64,000 bases of DNA from Sphaerochaeta associata (GTDB lineage: Bacteria; Spirochaetota; Spirochaetia; Sphaerochaetales; Sphaerochaetaceae): contig NZ_CP094929.1 in NCBI RefSeq assembly GCF_022869165.1, positions 3,100,001-3,164,000 of the forward strand. The letters are read 5' to 3'. Made by a program: the position numbers and the translations under genes. Below are positions 41,208-49,341 of this stretch, piece after piece; position 1 is the first letter of the stretch, and every line of letters starts with the position of its first letter. Below the pieces are notes generated by a model. That model was not told the origin of the DNA. It made no database searches and worked only from the letters and a program-made list of their open reading frames with translations.

Positions 41208-42269
41208 ATGAGTCTGCTTCTTTCCGGCATCGAAGCCAAGCTTATCACCCTCGCCCAAAAGATCTTCGACCGCCAGTTCGAACTCGATTCCAAACTCGTC
41301 TATGAGATGGATGAGCGGCGCAAGCAGCTGATGTTCCAGGACATCCTGTACAATTTCAGCTTCCTCACCACGGCGGTGAACCTGCAGGATGAGAAGATCT
41401 TTTCCAACTACGCCCTCTGGCTCTTCGAGTTGCTGTGTAATCTCATGAAGGACATCGACCGGGACCGCATCAAGGACCAGATGGTCGACCACTACCGCAT
41501 CCTTTCATCCTGTGCCGATGAGCTTTACAAGGATGAGCAGGTCGATTTGGCAAAAAGCTACTTGCAGAGGGCCATTGTCGTCACCGAGGATGCGGTGGAC
41601 AACATCAAGGTGTCCGAACAGTTTCTGCAGGGTCGGCATGTGCCGATCAGGAGGGCCTACCTGAGTGCGTTGCTGCGCAGCGACACTGCGCAGGCGACCA
41701 AAATCATCCGTGATGCAGAGGCTGCCGGTATTCCCATCGAGGAGATTTACGAGGACATCATCCGCATGACCATGCTCGAGGTCGGAGAGCTTTGGCACCA
41801 GAACAAGATTACCGTGGACAAGGAGCACTACTGCACCTCCACCACCCAGATGATTCTCTCCCTCTTCTACCCCGTCATTTTCAGCCAGCCATCCAAGGAG
41901 AAGAAGATAGTGACCTGCTGCGTGGGCAGTGAACTGCATGAGATGGGAGGCAGGATGGTCAGCGACCTCTTCGAATACCATGGATGGGAGAGCATTTTCC
42001 TCGGCTCGGCAGTTCCTACAAACGCCCTGGTGCATGCAATCGGCGAACACAAGCCCGACCTTGTCGCACTTTCGGTGACCATGCCCCAGTATCTGGGGCT
42101 CTGTCATGAGGCCGTATTGGCTATCCGCAAGACCTATCCCGAAATCTTGATAGCGGTGGGAGGCAGAGCATTCAGCACCAGCAATAGAATTTATGAGCGT
42201 TGGCCGGTGGACATCCATACCGATCTGGCCACCGAGTTGATCACCTGGGCCGATAAGGTGGTGAAGTAG
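41208..42269 (+). CDS. cobalamin-binding protein with CarH-like W-x9-EH motif, candidate B12 light sensor
   Basis: A 353-residue cytoplasmic protein. Residues about 1-130 are helical and of unknown family. Residues about 140-225 form the four-helix B12-cap bundle, containing W196-x9-E206-H207, the motif that marks CarH/AerR-type photoreceptors. Residues about 230-350 form the Rossmann B12-binding domain: CCVGSELHEMGGRMVSDLFEYHGWE with base-on His244 (ExHxxG instead of DxHxxG), then LVALSVTMPQYL and IAVGGRAFS. No DNA-binding domain is present, unlike CarH. GGAGGT precedes the ATG. A GGDEF protein starts 1 nt downstream, so the two probably form an input-output pair. A methyltransferase corrinoid protein is the alternative, but no methyltransferase gene is near. 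Confidence 0.8.
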   Translation: MSLLLSGIEAKLITLAQKIFDRQFELDSKLVYEMDERRKQLMFQDILYNFSFLTTAVNLQDEKIFSNYALWLFELLCNLMKDIDRDRIKDQMVDHYRILSSCADELYKDEQVDLAKSYLQRAIVVTEDAVDNIKVSEQFLQGRHVPIRRAYLSALLRSDTAQATKIIRDAEAAGIPIEEIYEDIIRMTMLEVGELWHQNKITVDKEHYCTSTTQMILSLFYPVIFSQPSKEKKIVTCCVGSELHEMGGRMVSDLFEYHGWESIFLGSAVPTNALVHAIGEHKPDLVALSVTMPQYLGLCHEAVLAIRKTYPEILIAVGGRAFSTSNRIYERWPVDIHTDLATELITWADKVVK

Positions 42270-42270
42270 C

Positions 42271-43305
42271 GTGAGCAACTCCTTCTTCGTCCGCACCACA
42301 ACCCTTGGCGTCGTGCAGGAAGCCTATTGGTCCGACCCGATTTCCTTGGCCATTCCTTACAAAACAACCTTGGCTGAACTGTTTGACGAGGATAATCGGA
42401 GAACATTCGAAAAGACCTTTACGTCGGCATTGCTGGAGAAACACAAGGTATTCTGCTCGCATGTAGTGATCGTCGAGGAGCGGCTTGAGCTTTGTTTTTT
42501 CATCCTCAGCCTGGACCAGGATGTATGGGTGCTCGCCGTCGATTATCTCATGGAGCTCCCCCCCGACCTACAGGAACGTCAGAAACACCTGCTCTTCAAA
42601 ATGATTGAGCAGGTTGCGGCGATGCACTCCCGTTTTTCACTGCACAACTCGCAGGTGGTCTACAGTCATTTCGAGCAGATCCAGAAGCTGAACAACCAGC
42701 TGGTCAACACCCAACGGGAGCTTCAGCGGGCGAACAAGAAACTTGAAGCGTTGAATCTCGATCTGAACAACCGCCTGGTCAAGGACCCGCTGACCGGATT
42801 GGTCAGCCGCTACCAGTACCGCTCCGAGATGCAGCGTGTGATCAACGCCAATCCCCAAGCCCTCGGTCTGTTCGCCTTCATCGACATCGACGCCTTCAAG
42901 CACGTCAACGATACCTATGGGCACGCTGTAGGGGATGAGTACTTGGTTGCCTTTTCAAAACGTCTTGCATCCCTTCCATTCGAGAAATCCACTATTGCCA
43001 TGCGCATCGCAGGCGACGAGTTCGGTCTCTATATGCACGAACTTGCATCCGTCGATGATGAAATCTTCTCATCACTTTACCGGAAGTTTGAAGTATATGT
43101 CACCGAGCGTCCACTCTCCACGTCCATAGGGGAGCTTGCAATCAGCTGCAGCGTCGGGTTTGCCGTCTATAACCGTGATACAACCAACCTGTTCGAGCTG
43201 ATCGAGTATGCCGACTGGGCCATGTATCAGGCCAAACGCGGCGGGAAGCACGGATACCGGGTATTTGACAAGCTGCTGTACGACCAGCGATATTCCGAGC
43301 AGTAA
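42271..43305 (+). CDS. diguanylate cyclase (GGDEF) with N-terminal PAS-like domain
   Basis: A 344-residue cytoplasmic protein. Residues about 1-105 look like a small PAS-like sensor. A coiled coil follows (about 120-170, QIQKLNNQLVNTQRELQRANKKLEAL) and leads into a GGDEF domain beginning KDPLTGLVSRYQYRSEM (171). FIDIDAFKHVNDTYGHAVGDEYL carries the metal-binding Asp, and the signature reads AGDEF at 247-251, an accepted active variant; no RxxD inhibitory site lies five residues before it. It should make c-di-GMP. GTG start 1 nt after the B12 protein's stop, so light or B12 state may control cyclase output; this coupling is inferred. Confidence 0.9.
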   Translation: MSNSFFVRTTTLGVVQEAYWSDPISLAIPYKTTLAELFDEDNRRTFEKTFTSALLEKHKVFCSHVVIVEERLELCFFILSLDQDVWVLAVDYLMELPPDLQERQKHLLFKMIEQVAAMHSRFSLHNSQVVYSHFEQIQKLNNQLVNTQRELQRANKKLEALNLDLNNRLVKDPLTGLVSRYQYRSEMQRVINANPQALGLFAFIDIDAFKHVNDTYGHAVGDEYLVAFSKRLASLPFEKSTIAMRIAGDEFGLYMHELASVDDEIFSSLYRKFEVYVTERPLSTSIGELAISCSVGFAVYNRDTTNLFELIEYADWAMYQAKRGGKHGYRVFDKLLYDQRYSEQ

Positions 43306-43322
43306 AAAAAATTGGCTGCCTC

Positions 43323-43353
43323 TTGACCCTCACGTTACGTCAGGGTGTATAGC
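43323..43353 (+). promoter_or_regulatory. MerR-type promoter/operator with 19-bp spacer
   Basis: TTGACC (43323-43328), 19-nt spacer, TATAGC (43348-43353). The spacer holds a dyad with arms CCCT-n-ACGT and ACGT-n-AGGG around a central T, plus an extra A/T pair outside, spanning 43326-43346. The over-long spacer and central dyad are classic for MerR activators, which untwist the DNA. It lies 20 nt upstream of the MerR/TipAS gene, so autoregulation is expected. Confidence 0.85.
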
Positions 43354-43372
43354 CATATCAGGAGGTGCAAAC

Positions 43373-44122
43373 ATGGACTACACCATTGGAGAAGTCGCAC
43401 AGCTTGCCTCGATTTCCGAGCGTACGTTGCGCTATTACGACGAGCTGGGCCTTGTATGTCCCAAACGGGACAGGGGGCAGCTCTATCGGCTCTATTCGAA
43501 AGAAGATTTGAAACGACTGCAGACGGTTCTCTTCTATCGGGAGCTGGACTTCGACTTGGCAACCATCAAGGCAATCATGGAAGATCCCGGGTTTTCCACC
43601 TTGCAGGCCTTGGAGGACCAGAGGAAGCGGTTGCTGGCAAGACGCAACCGCTTGGAGAGTCTGCTTCGCACCTTGGAAACAACCATCGCAGAACAGAGAG
43701 GAGAAAGAACCATGACAGACAAAGAACGATTTGAGGGATTAAAGAGAAATTTGATTGAGGAGAATGAGAAGAAGTTCGGAAAAGAGATTCGAGCACGGTA
43801 TGGAGAGGAGACGGTGGCCAAGTCGAATGCACAGATGATGGGTATGGATGAGAAGACCTACAATGAGATGAACGAATTGGGCGTCCGGTTGTTGGAAAAG
43901 CTTGTCGAGGCGGAAAAAACGGGAGACGTTTACTCGCCCCTTGCCCGGGAGGTGGCCATGATGCACAAGCAATGGCTTGCCTACACCTGGCCCTCCTACA
44001 ACAAGGAGGCGCATGCAAATCTGGTTCGCATATACGTCGACGATGAGCGTTTCAACGCCTACTATCTCGGAAAGGCAGCCTTCCTGCGTGACGCGGTGCT
44101 GGCTTGTCTGAATGAGGAATAA
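43373..44122 (+). CDS. MerR-family regulator with TipAS antibiotic-recognition domain
   Basis: A 249-residue regulator. The N-terminal MerR winged helix (YTIGEVAQLASISERTLRYYDELGLVCPKR, residues 3-33; GQLYRLYSKEDLKRLQTV) is followed by a long dimer helix, and a C-terminal TipAS domain (about 125-249; KFGKEIRARYGEETVAKSNAQMMGM, HKQWLAYTWPSYNKEAHANLVRIYVDDERFNAYY). TipAS domains bind thiopeptides or other drugs. AGGAGGTG precedes ATG 43373; longer in-frame versions run into the cyclase gene. A MerR-type promoter with matching dyad stands directly upstream. No adjacent exporter is obvious, so the regulon is unclear. Confidence 0.92.
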   Translation: MDYTIGEVAQLASISERTLRYYDELGLVCPKRDRGQLYRLYSKEDLKRLQTVLFYRELDFDLATIKAIMEDPGFSTLQALEDQRKRLLARRNRLESLLRTLETTIAEQRGERTMTDKERFEGLKRNLIEENEKKFGKEIRARYGEETVAKSNAQMMGMDEKTYNEMNELGVRLLEKLVEAEKTGDVYSPLAREVAMMHKQWLAYTWPSYNKEAHANLVRIYVDDERFNAYYLGKAAFLRDAVLACLNEE

Positions 44123-44141
44123 GGAAAAATAGTTCAGCCAC

Positions 44142-46007
44142 TCAGCCCTCTGAATTGGAGGGCTTTTCTTCATCTCGTACAGCGTAGGTCTTGATGAAAG
44201 CTTCGGTTGGAGAACCATAGACCGATAAGAAACCGTCGAAAACACTCTGCCGCTCGGCAATCAATTGCTCAGCAACACGATTGCTGATGTTCTGTGGCGT
44301 GATGAGCAATACCATCTCCCTCTCGGGCTGCAATTCCAAGTTGAAAAATGGGATTTTTGAAGCACTATTTTCTATTGAACCTCTGCCAACAAGTATAGTG
44401 GCACCGGTTGCCCCGCTTTTACGGGCAAGGCTGACTACATCATCGGCAAATCCGCGATTCACAAGTACGAGCATGCACGTATGGTCGGCGACTCGCTTCT
44501 CTTGGCCGATTGCCTTGCTCAGCATGGGTATCTCTTCGGTGATATGTATGGGTTTCTTCTGTCTGAATAGTGTGCCTAAAAGCATAATGGAAAAAACTGG
44601 AGCCATGGCAACCATGGCAATGACGCCGAATCCATCCACCAACACGTTTGCTGTCGGGATGGCCGAGGCGGCTCCTTGTGCAAAGGCCAGAACGAAGGTT
44701 GCCATCATCGGACCGGAAGCAACCCCTCCTGCATCAAATGCGATGCCGACAAACACGGGATTGCACCAAAACGACAAGAACAAAGCGAAAGCAAAACCCG
44801 GGAGCAGGAAATACCATAACTTCACTTCAGGAACAGTGATGCGAACCATGGAGAGTGAAATAGCGATGGCTGCACCCAAAGAGAGTGTCAGACGGATGAG
44901 TCCGAGAGGTATGGTACCTCCAGTGACTTCCTCGATCTGTACGCCCAGGACATGCACTGCCGGCTCCATGAGGACGACGATCAGGCCGAAGAGGAATCCT
45001 ACTGCTATAAGGAGTCTCGTATCCATCGAGGCGATCTGCATACCAATCACCCTGCCCATATCCATGAAGCCTGCGTGTACACCGGATAGAAACAACACTA
45101 GACCGATAAGTACAAGCAATAGGCCTTTGATAATCCCAAGGATTTCCTTTCGCTTCAGTTTAAATTTGAATCCGTTGTACACAAAAAACAAGAGCGTGAT
45201 CGGCAGGAGCGCGATCAGGGACTCCCTTAATGTTGCAGGAATACTTTCCAGAATCGGAGCGATTACCCCGACGGAAGGAATAAACACACTGGCCTCACCT
45301 TGAATGGTATGCTGCCCGGTGATGAAAGAGATGCACATGACTGCGAGGATGGGTCCGGTACTCATGATGCCAACCAAGCCAAATGAGTTTTCCTCGGCAT
45401 GCCTGCCGCCTTTCGCCTGGGATAGCCCAAGTGTTAAAGCCAGTACGAAAGGAGTCGTCAAAGCTCCAGTGGTTGCTCCTGAAGCATCGAACGATATTGC
45501 AAGAAACTCCTCAGAAACTAGAAAGCCCAGTACAAGAATGACCAAGTAGGTCATCAGCAGGAAGATATTGATCGATGGCTTATCCCTGAGCAGGCGGAGA
45601 ATGCCCAGTGAAATCAGCAGGCCCACCCCGCCTGACACCATATATACAATGAGCCTGCTTGAGAGGGTATGGCCCGACGCTTCCTCAATTTGTGAACCCA
45701 GGATCAAAAGATCAGGCTCGGCAACCGTAATGAGAAATCCCAACAAAAAACTTAAAATCACCACCCCTAGGAAGGTTTTGGAAGTAGCAACCTCATTGGA
45801 CATGTACACGCCGATGGGGTGCATGGATAGGTCGATTCCCCATAAGAAAAGAGCAAGCCCCACCAAGAGCATCGTACTTCCAACCAAGAAGCGAATAAAC
45901 ATATCCGTTTCCACTTCTATGATGGTAAAACATAATGCCACCACAACCAGCACGAGAGGGACCAGTGATTGCAGGACTTCCTTGACTTTACCATAGAGAA
46001 GATTCAT
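44142..46007 (-). CDS. duplicated DUF1538 membrane protein with C-terminal PII-like domain
   Basis: A 621-residue protein with two homologous DUF1538 membrane halves. Half 1 has VKEVLQSLVPLVLVVVALCF, LGFLITVAEPDLLILGSQIEE and ISFDASGATTGALTTPFVLAL. Half 2 has LRESLIALLPITLLFFVYN, LIVVLMEPAVHVLGVQIEE and IAFDAGGVASGPMMATFVLAF. The AEPDL/MEPAV-QIEE and FDAxGxxxG segments recur at matching places, suggesting a transporter with internal symmetry. Residues about 500-600 (TCMLVLVNRGFADDVVSLARKSGATGATIL, LELQPEREMVLLITP) resemble PII signal proteins and may gate it. It is coupled to the upstream tandem PII-like gene by a 4-nt overlap. Substrate unknown. Confidence 0.8.
   Translation of the reverse strand: MNLLYGKVKEVLQSLVPLVLVVVALCFTIIEVETDMFIRFLVGSTMLLVGLALFLWGIDLSMHPIGVYMSNEVATSKTFLGVVILSFLLGFLITVAEPDLLILGSQIEEASGHTLSSRLIVYMVSGGVGLLISLGILRLLRDKPSINIFLLMTYLVILVLGFLVSEEFLAISFDASGATTGALTTPFVLALTLGLSQAKGGRHAEENSFGLVGIMSTGPILAVMCISFITGQHTIQGEASVFIPSVGVIAPILESIPATLRESLIALLPITLLFFVYNGFKFKLKRKEILGIIKGLLLVLIGLVLFLSGVHAGFMDMGRVIGMQIASMDTRLLIAVGFLFGLIVVLMEPAVHVLGVQIEEVTGGTIPLGLIRLTLSLGAAIAISLSMVRITVPEVKLWYFLLPGFAFALFLSFWCNPVFVGIAFDAGGVASGPMMATFVLAFAQGAASAIPTANVLVDGFGVIAMVAMAPVFSIMLLGTLFRQKKPIHITEEIPMLSKAIGQEKRVADHTCMLVLVNRGFADDVVSLARKSGATGATILVGRGSIENSASKIPFFNLELQPEREMVLLITPQNISNRVAEQLIAERQSVFDGFLSVYGSPTEAFIKTYAVRDEEKPSNSEG
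44145..44163 (+). terminator. terminator of the MerR/TipAS gene
   Basis: The arms GCCCTC and GAGGGC form a 6-bp stem with a 7-nt loop, followed by TTTTCTT, 22 nt after the MerR stop. The hairpin lies within the last codons of the opposing DUF1538 gene. Confidence 0.7.
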
Positions 46008-46702
46008 GACCTGACTCCCCTCTGCTCTGCAACTCTGTTCTCAAATAAACCACTGGTCCTGAGAACCGGAAGGATGAAGAGAATTCCATTACCTGGGTTC
46101 GCCAGGCTCAGTGATTCGGTAATACTCTCTTTGATCGCCTGCAGCGTATCTTTTTTGGATAGGATGATCACAATATCCTTCTGTGGTTCTATGTTCAGAG
46201 AAAAAAAGAAGTCCTTTGGTATACCCGCCCCATGTCCATGCACAATGGTGCCACCTCTCGCACCTGCTTTTCGTGCTGCGTACACGCATTCTACTCCCCT
46301 GCCCCGCTCCACAATAGTAAGAAGGGCAAAATAGTCATCCATAGGTTTTTGGCTGGGATCAGGCTTCTTTTCCACGGTATCCCAATTCTTGAATGGGATG
46401 GAGAATGCAATCCCCTTTCGTCGCTTATAAAATTTGAATGTTTGGAAGACCATCTCATGCAAGCCGACACACAGCTCATACCCTGCGCTGATGATCACAA
46501 TTTCCTTGTGAGCTTGGGAAGGTCTGACTGTATTGAAGAATCTTGAGCGTGTGGTTCCTTCTGCGAGCAGAATGGTTCCCCCGATTGCTCCAAGCTCCTG
46601 GGCCTTTTGCAGCAGAATATTTGCCTTTCCTTTGTTGACAACAGCAAAAAATAAGGTATCGATGGTAAGCTCCCTTGCACCTGATGAATACTCATAACCC
46701 AT
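46004..46702 (-). CDS. tandem PII-like signalling protein
   Basis: A 232-residue protein with two PII-like repeats. Repeat 1 (about 12-105): LFFAVVNKGKANILLQKAQELGAIGGTILLAEG and IVIISAGYE. Repeat 2 (about 125-220): YFALLTIVERGRGVECVYAARKAGARGGTIVHGHG and LNIEPQKDIVIILS. The pattern of a beta-strand, helix, G-A-x-G-G-T-I and a later hydrophobic strand matches the ferredoxin-like PII fold, though the T-loop uridylylation site of GlnB is not evident. Its stop overlaps the DUF1538 start (ATGA). No Shine-Dalgarno is seen; TAGTAT ends 6 nt before the ATG. It probably senses a nucleotide or metabolite and regulates the coupled membrane protein. Confidence 0.75.
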   Translation of the reverse strand: MGYEYSSGARELTIDTLFFAVVNKGKANILLQKAQELGAIGGTILLAEGTTRSRFFNTVRPSQAHKEIVIISAGYELCVGLHEMVFQTFKFYKRRKGIAFSIPFKNWDTVEKKPDPSQKPMDDYFALLTIVERGRGVECVYAARKAGARGGTIVHGHGAGIPKDFFFSLNIEPQKDIVIILSKKDTLQAIKESITESLSLANPGNGILFILPVLRTSGLFENRVAEQRGVRS

Positions 46703-46835
46703 GTGTGTATACTATTGTTATACCATACTTTTCCTTGAATTCCCAAAAAATGTTCAAGCTCATGCATACACTACGCCCAACCAATCCTGTTGAGGTTGGC
46801 AAAGTTGTTGCCCTCAGGATTCCAATGGAAATCGG

Positions 46836-47198
46836 TTATTGCTTCTCTTGCAAAAGGTTGAGTCGATACCCAATAATTATTGCAATCAGCTCCAAGGGCA
46901 GCGGAATTTCCAGCGGCAGCTGAATCGCCCCCTTGCTGGTGGGAAACCCTGCCAGTTCGGCCTTAAGCGCTTGTATTGTATCAGGCTCAGGGTAGAGTCC
47001 GATATGGCTCTTGAACGCTGCCATCTGGATGATGTTCCCACCTTCGGCAAGCCTGAAGGTGGGCATTCTCCACGAAATGCATTCGCTTACAGAAGGGACC
47101 ATCCGATGCACCAATGCACGAATTGCTTGCAATCGTTGTTGCTTCTCGCCATCGAATTGCTTGATGTAGTCATCCACCTCTGTTGCATATTCATTCAT
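46836..47198 (-). CDS. DUF1801 family (YdhG-like) protein
   Basis: A 120-residue protein of the DUF1801/YdhG family: EYATEVDDYIKQFDGEKQQRLQAIRALVHRMVPSVSECISWRMPTFRL and MAAFKSHIGLYPEPDTIQALKAELAGFPTSKGAIQLPLEIPLPLELI, with the common ISWRMPTF and HIGLYP motifs. The function of the family is not established. The longer in-frame start would overlap the aldo/keto reductase stop; ATG 47198 with GGTGG upstream is chosen, 4 nt after that stop. Confidence 0.85.
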   Translation of the reverse strand: MNEYATEVDDYIKQFDGEKQQRLQAIRALVHRMVPSVSECISWRMPTFRLAEGGNIIQMAAFKSHIGLYPEPDTIQALKAELAGFPTSKGAIQLPLEIPLPLELIAIIIGYRLNLLQEKQ

Positions 47199-47202
47199 TG
47201 TT

Positions 47203-48207
47203 TCACTTCCACCTTTTGCACAGTGCATCAATCTCCGAGAGCTCCTTATTGGTAAAGTCGGACTTATTCTCTACAGCCTTCAGATTCACCTTCAGTTGCT
47301 CGGCACTGCTGGCGCCGATGAGCACGCTGGTGACCCGCTTGTCCACCAGAAGCCAGGAAATTGCCATCTCTGACAAGTTCTGCCCACGTTCCCGGGCAAT
47401 GGCGTTCAAACCGTTGAGAAGCTCCACCCGCTCCTTAGTAATCGTCTCAGGCTTGAGGAAATAGCTTTTACTCGCCCGGGAGTCGGGGGGGATGCTGCCA
47501 TCGAGGTAGCGGTTGGAGAGCAGGCCTTGGGCGAGCGGTGAGAAACAGATGGTTCCCGCCTCGCCTTTCATGCCATCCAACAGATGGTCGTCCTCGACCC
47601 ATCGGTCGAGCATAGAGTAACGGACCTGATTGAGTACACAGGGACACCCCATCTCCTTGAGCAATGCCATGGCCTTAAGTGCATCGGTTCTATGGTAGTT
47701 GGAGATCCCTACATACAACGCCTTTCCCTGCCTGACCAACTGGGCGAGGGCTCCCATCGTCTCCTCAAGCGGGGTGTTGGGATCGGGGCGGTGGTGATAG
47801 AAAATGTCCACATACTCAAGGCCCATGCGCTTCAGGCTTGCATCACAGCTGGCGATCAGGTACTTGCGGCTTCCCCACTCCCCGTAGGGGCCGGGCCACA
47901 TGTAGTAGCCTGCCTTGGTGGAGATGATCATCTCATCGCGATAGGAGCCGAATTGGTCGGCGAGCATCCTGCCAAAGCGGGTTTCTGCACTGCCGGCCGG
48001 TGGTCCATAGTTGTTGGCAAGGTCGAAATGAGTGATCCCATGGTCGAAAGCCGTTGCGATCATCTGCCTGCACACCCCATCGTCGACGCCGTCGCCGAAG
48101 TTGTGCCAGAGTCCCAATGAGAGAACAGGAAGTTTCAAACCGCTGTGTCCTGCATAGCGGTACTGCATGCCATCGTATCGTGACTGTGCTGCTGTATAGG
48201 TGTTCAT
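47203..48207 (-). CDS. aldo/keto reductase (YghZ-like)
   Basis: A 334-residue NADPH-dependent reductase. Visible: LSLGLWHNFGDG, THFDLANNYGPPAGSAETRFGRML (catalytic Asp and Tyr), ISTKAGYYMWPGPYGEWGSRKYLIASCDASLKRMGLEYVDIFYHHRPDPNTPLEETM and the cofactor end TSVLIGASSAEQL. The GPYGEWGSRKY segment is typical of the YghZ/Kv-beta-like subgroup. ATG 48207 lies 6 nt after TATAGT and has no Shine-Dalgarno; the mRNA is predicted leaderless. It is divergent from the M20 peptidase and shares a compact promoter region with it. Its natural substrate is unknown. Confidence 0.93.
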   Translation of the reverse strand: MNTYTAAQSRYDGMQYRYAGHSGLKLPVLSLGLWHNFGDGVDDGVCRQMIATAFDHGITHFDLANNYGPPAGSAETRFGRMLADQFGSYRDEMIISTKAGYYMWPGPYGEWGSRKYLIASCDASLKRMGLEYVDIFYHHRPDPNTPLEETMGALAQLVRQGKALYVGISNYHRTDALKAMALLKEMGCPCVLNQVRYSMLDRWVEDDHLLDGMKGEAGTICFSPLAQGLLSNRYLDGSIPPDSRASKSYFLKPETITKERVELLNGLNAIARERGQNLSEMAISWLLVDKRVTSVLIGASSAEQLKVNLKAVENKSDFTNKELSEIDALCKRWK

Positions 48208-48213
48208 AGCTAC

Positions 48214-48264
48214 ACTATACAACACACAAGGGTGTGGTCAAAGCAAATTTGCCTGTGCTATAGT
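48214..48264. promoter_or_regulatory. divergent leaderless promoter pair with overlapping -35 elements
   Basis: Minus strand: TTGACC (48241-48236), 16 nt, TATAGT (48219-48214), 6 nt, ATG of the aldo/keto reductase at 48207. Plus strand: TGGTCA (48235-48240), 18 nt, TATAGT (48259-48264), 6 nt, ATG of the M20 peptidase at 48271. The two -35 elements overlap by five bases, so the promoters probably compete. Neither gene has a Shine-Dalgarno sequence. Confidence 0.65.
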
Positions 48265-48270
48265 CAGAAC

Positions 48271-49341
48271 ATGCAAACACTCGTAGATACATTTCTTTCC
48301 CTGGTAGCCTTCGACTCCCCCTCTTTCGAGGAGCAGAAGATTTCCCTGCTGCTCGAGCATGCGCTGCTTGAAGCAGGGCTTTACACCGACTATGACGAGG
48401 CGGGGAACCTCTACGGCTATCTGAACGGAGAAGGAAGCACCATCCTGCTCAACGCCCATATGGACACCGTCGAGCTGGCACGCGGGGCTAAAGCGGTCGT
48501 TGAGGACGGCATCATCAGAACCGACGGTACGACAGCCCTCGGAGCCGATGACAAGGCGGCCGTCGCTGCCATCCTTTTCGCATTACGGACGATCAAGGAG
48601 AACCGGCTTGCCCATCCAAACCTGGTCATCCTCTTTACCACCGCCGAGGAGCAGGGGCTGATCGGCGCCAAGCAGCTTGAGGTGGACAAGCTTCAGGGTG
48701 TTCAGTACGGATTCACCTTCGACGCATCGCAAAAAGTAGGACTGGCCGTCACGGGCGCTCCTTCCTACGATAAAATCGAGGCCGTTTTCCATGGCAAGGG
48801 AGCCCATGCAGGCTTCAAACCCGAATCCGGCATCAGCGCCATCCAAATGGCCAGCGAGGCGATAAGCGCCATGCCGCTCTTGCGCATCGACCATGAGACG
48901 ACCGCCAATGTCGGCTCGTTCATCGCCCCAGGGGCGAAGAACATCGTCTGCGACAAGGCCCGGCTCGTATTCGAGGCACGAAGCCTGGATAACGAGAAGC
49001 TCAAGAAGCAGACCGAGCGGATGAAACAAGAGCTCTTGGATGCCGCCCGAAGGCATGGAGGGAGCGTTGAGATACACCATGAGCACCTCTATGAGGTCTA
49101 CCGCCACCAACAGGACAGCCCGGTGATGAAAACCTTCAAGCACGCGTGCACCAAGCTGGGACTCCCCTACCGTGAGGAGCCCACTCTGGGAGGCAGCGAC
49201 GCAAATATTCTCAATGAGATGGGCATCCCCACCTTGGTATGCAGCATCGGCTACGAAGAAGCACATACGACCAATGAGTATATCCCCATTGAAGAACTGG
49301 AGCGTCTGGGCTCCTTGGTACTGGAGCTTGCAACGCTATGA
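48271..49341 (+). CDS. M20-family metallopeptidase (peptidase T-like)
   Basis: A 356-residue aminopeptidase-like enzyme. Metal and catalytic residues: LNAHMDTVE (His and Asp), the bridging Asp in ALGADDKAA, TTAEEQGLIG (general base Glu and metal Glu), FDASQ (Asp), and a late His in EEAHTTNEYIP. The order and spacing match PepT-like dizinc tripeptidases in the cytoplasm. ATG 48271 is chosen because the 39-nt in-frame extension overlaps the promoter. The panE-like gene overlaps its stop (ATGA). Confidence 0.9.
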   Translation: MQTLVDTFLSLVAFDSPSFEEQKISLLLEHALLEAGLYTDYDEAGNLYGYLNGEGSTILLNAHMDTVELARGAKAVVEDGIIRTDGTTALGADDKAAVAAILFALRTIKENRLAHPNLVILFTTAEEQGLIGAKQLEVDKLQGVQYGFTFDASQKVGLAVTGAPSYDKIEAVFHGKGAHAGFKPESGISAIQMASEAISAMPLLRIDHETTANVGSFIAPGAKNIVCDKARLVFEARSLDNEKLKKQTERMKQELLDAARRHGGSVEIHHEHLYEVYRHQQDSPVMKTFKHACTKLGLPYREEPTLGGSDANILNEMGIPTLVCSIGYEEAHTTNEYIPIEELERLGSLVLELATL

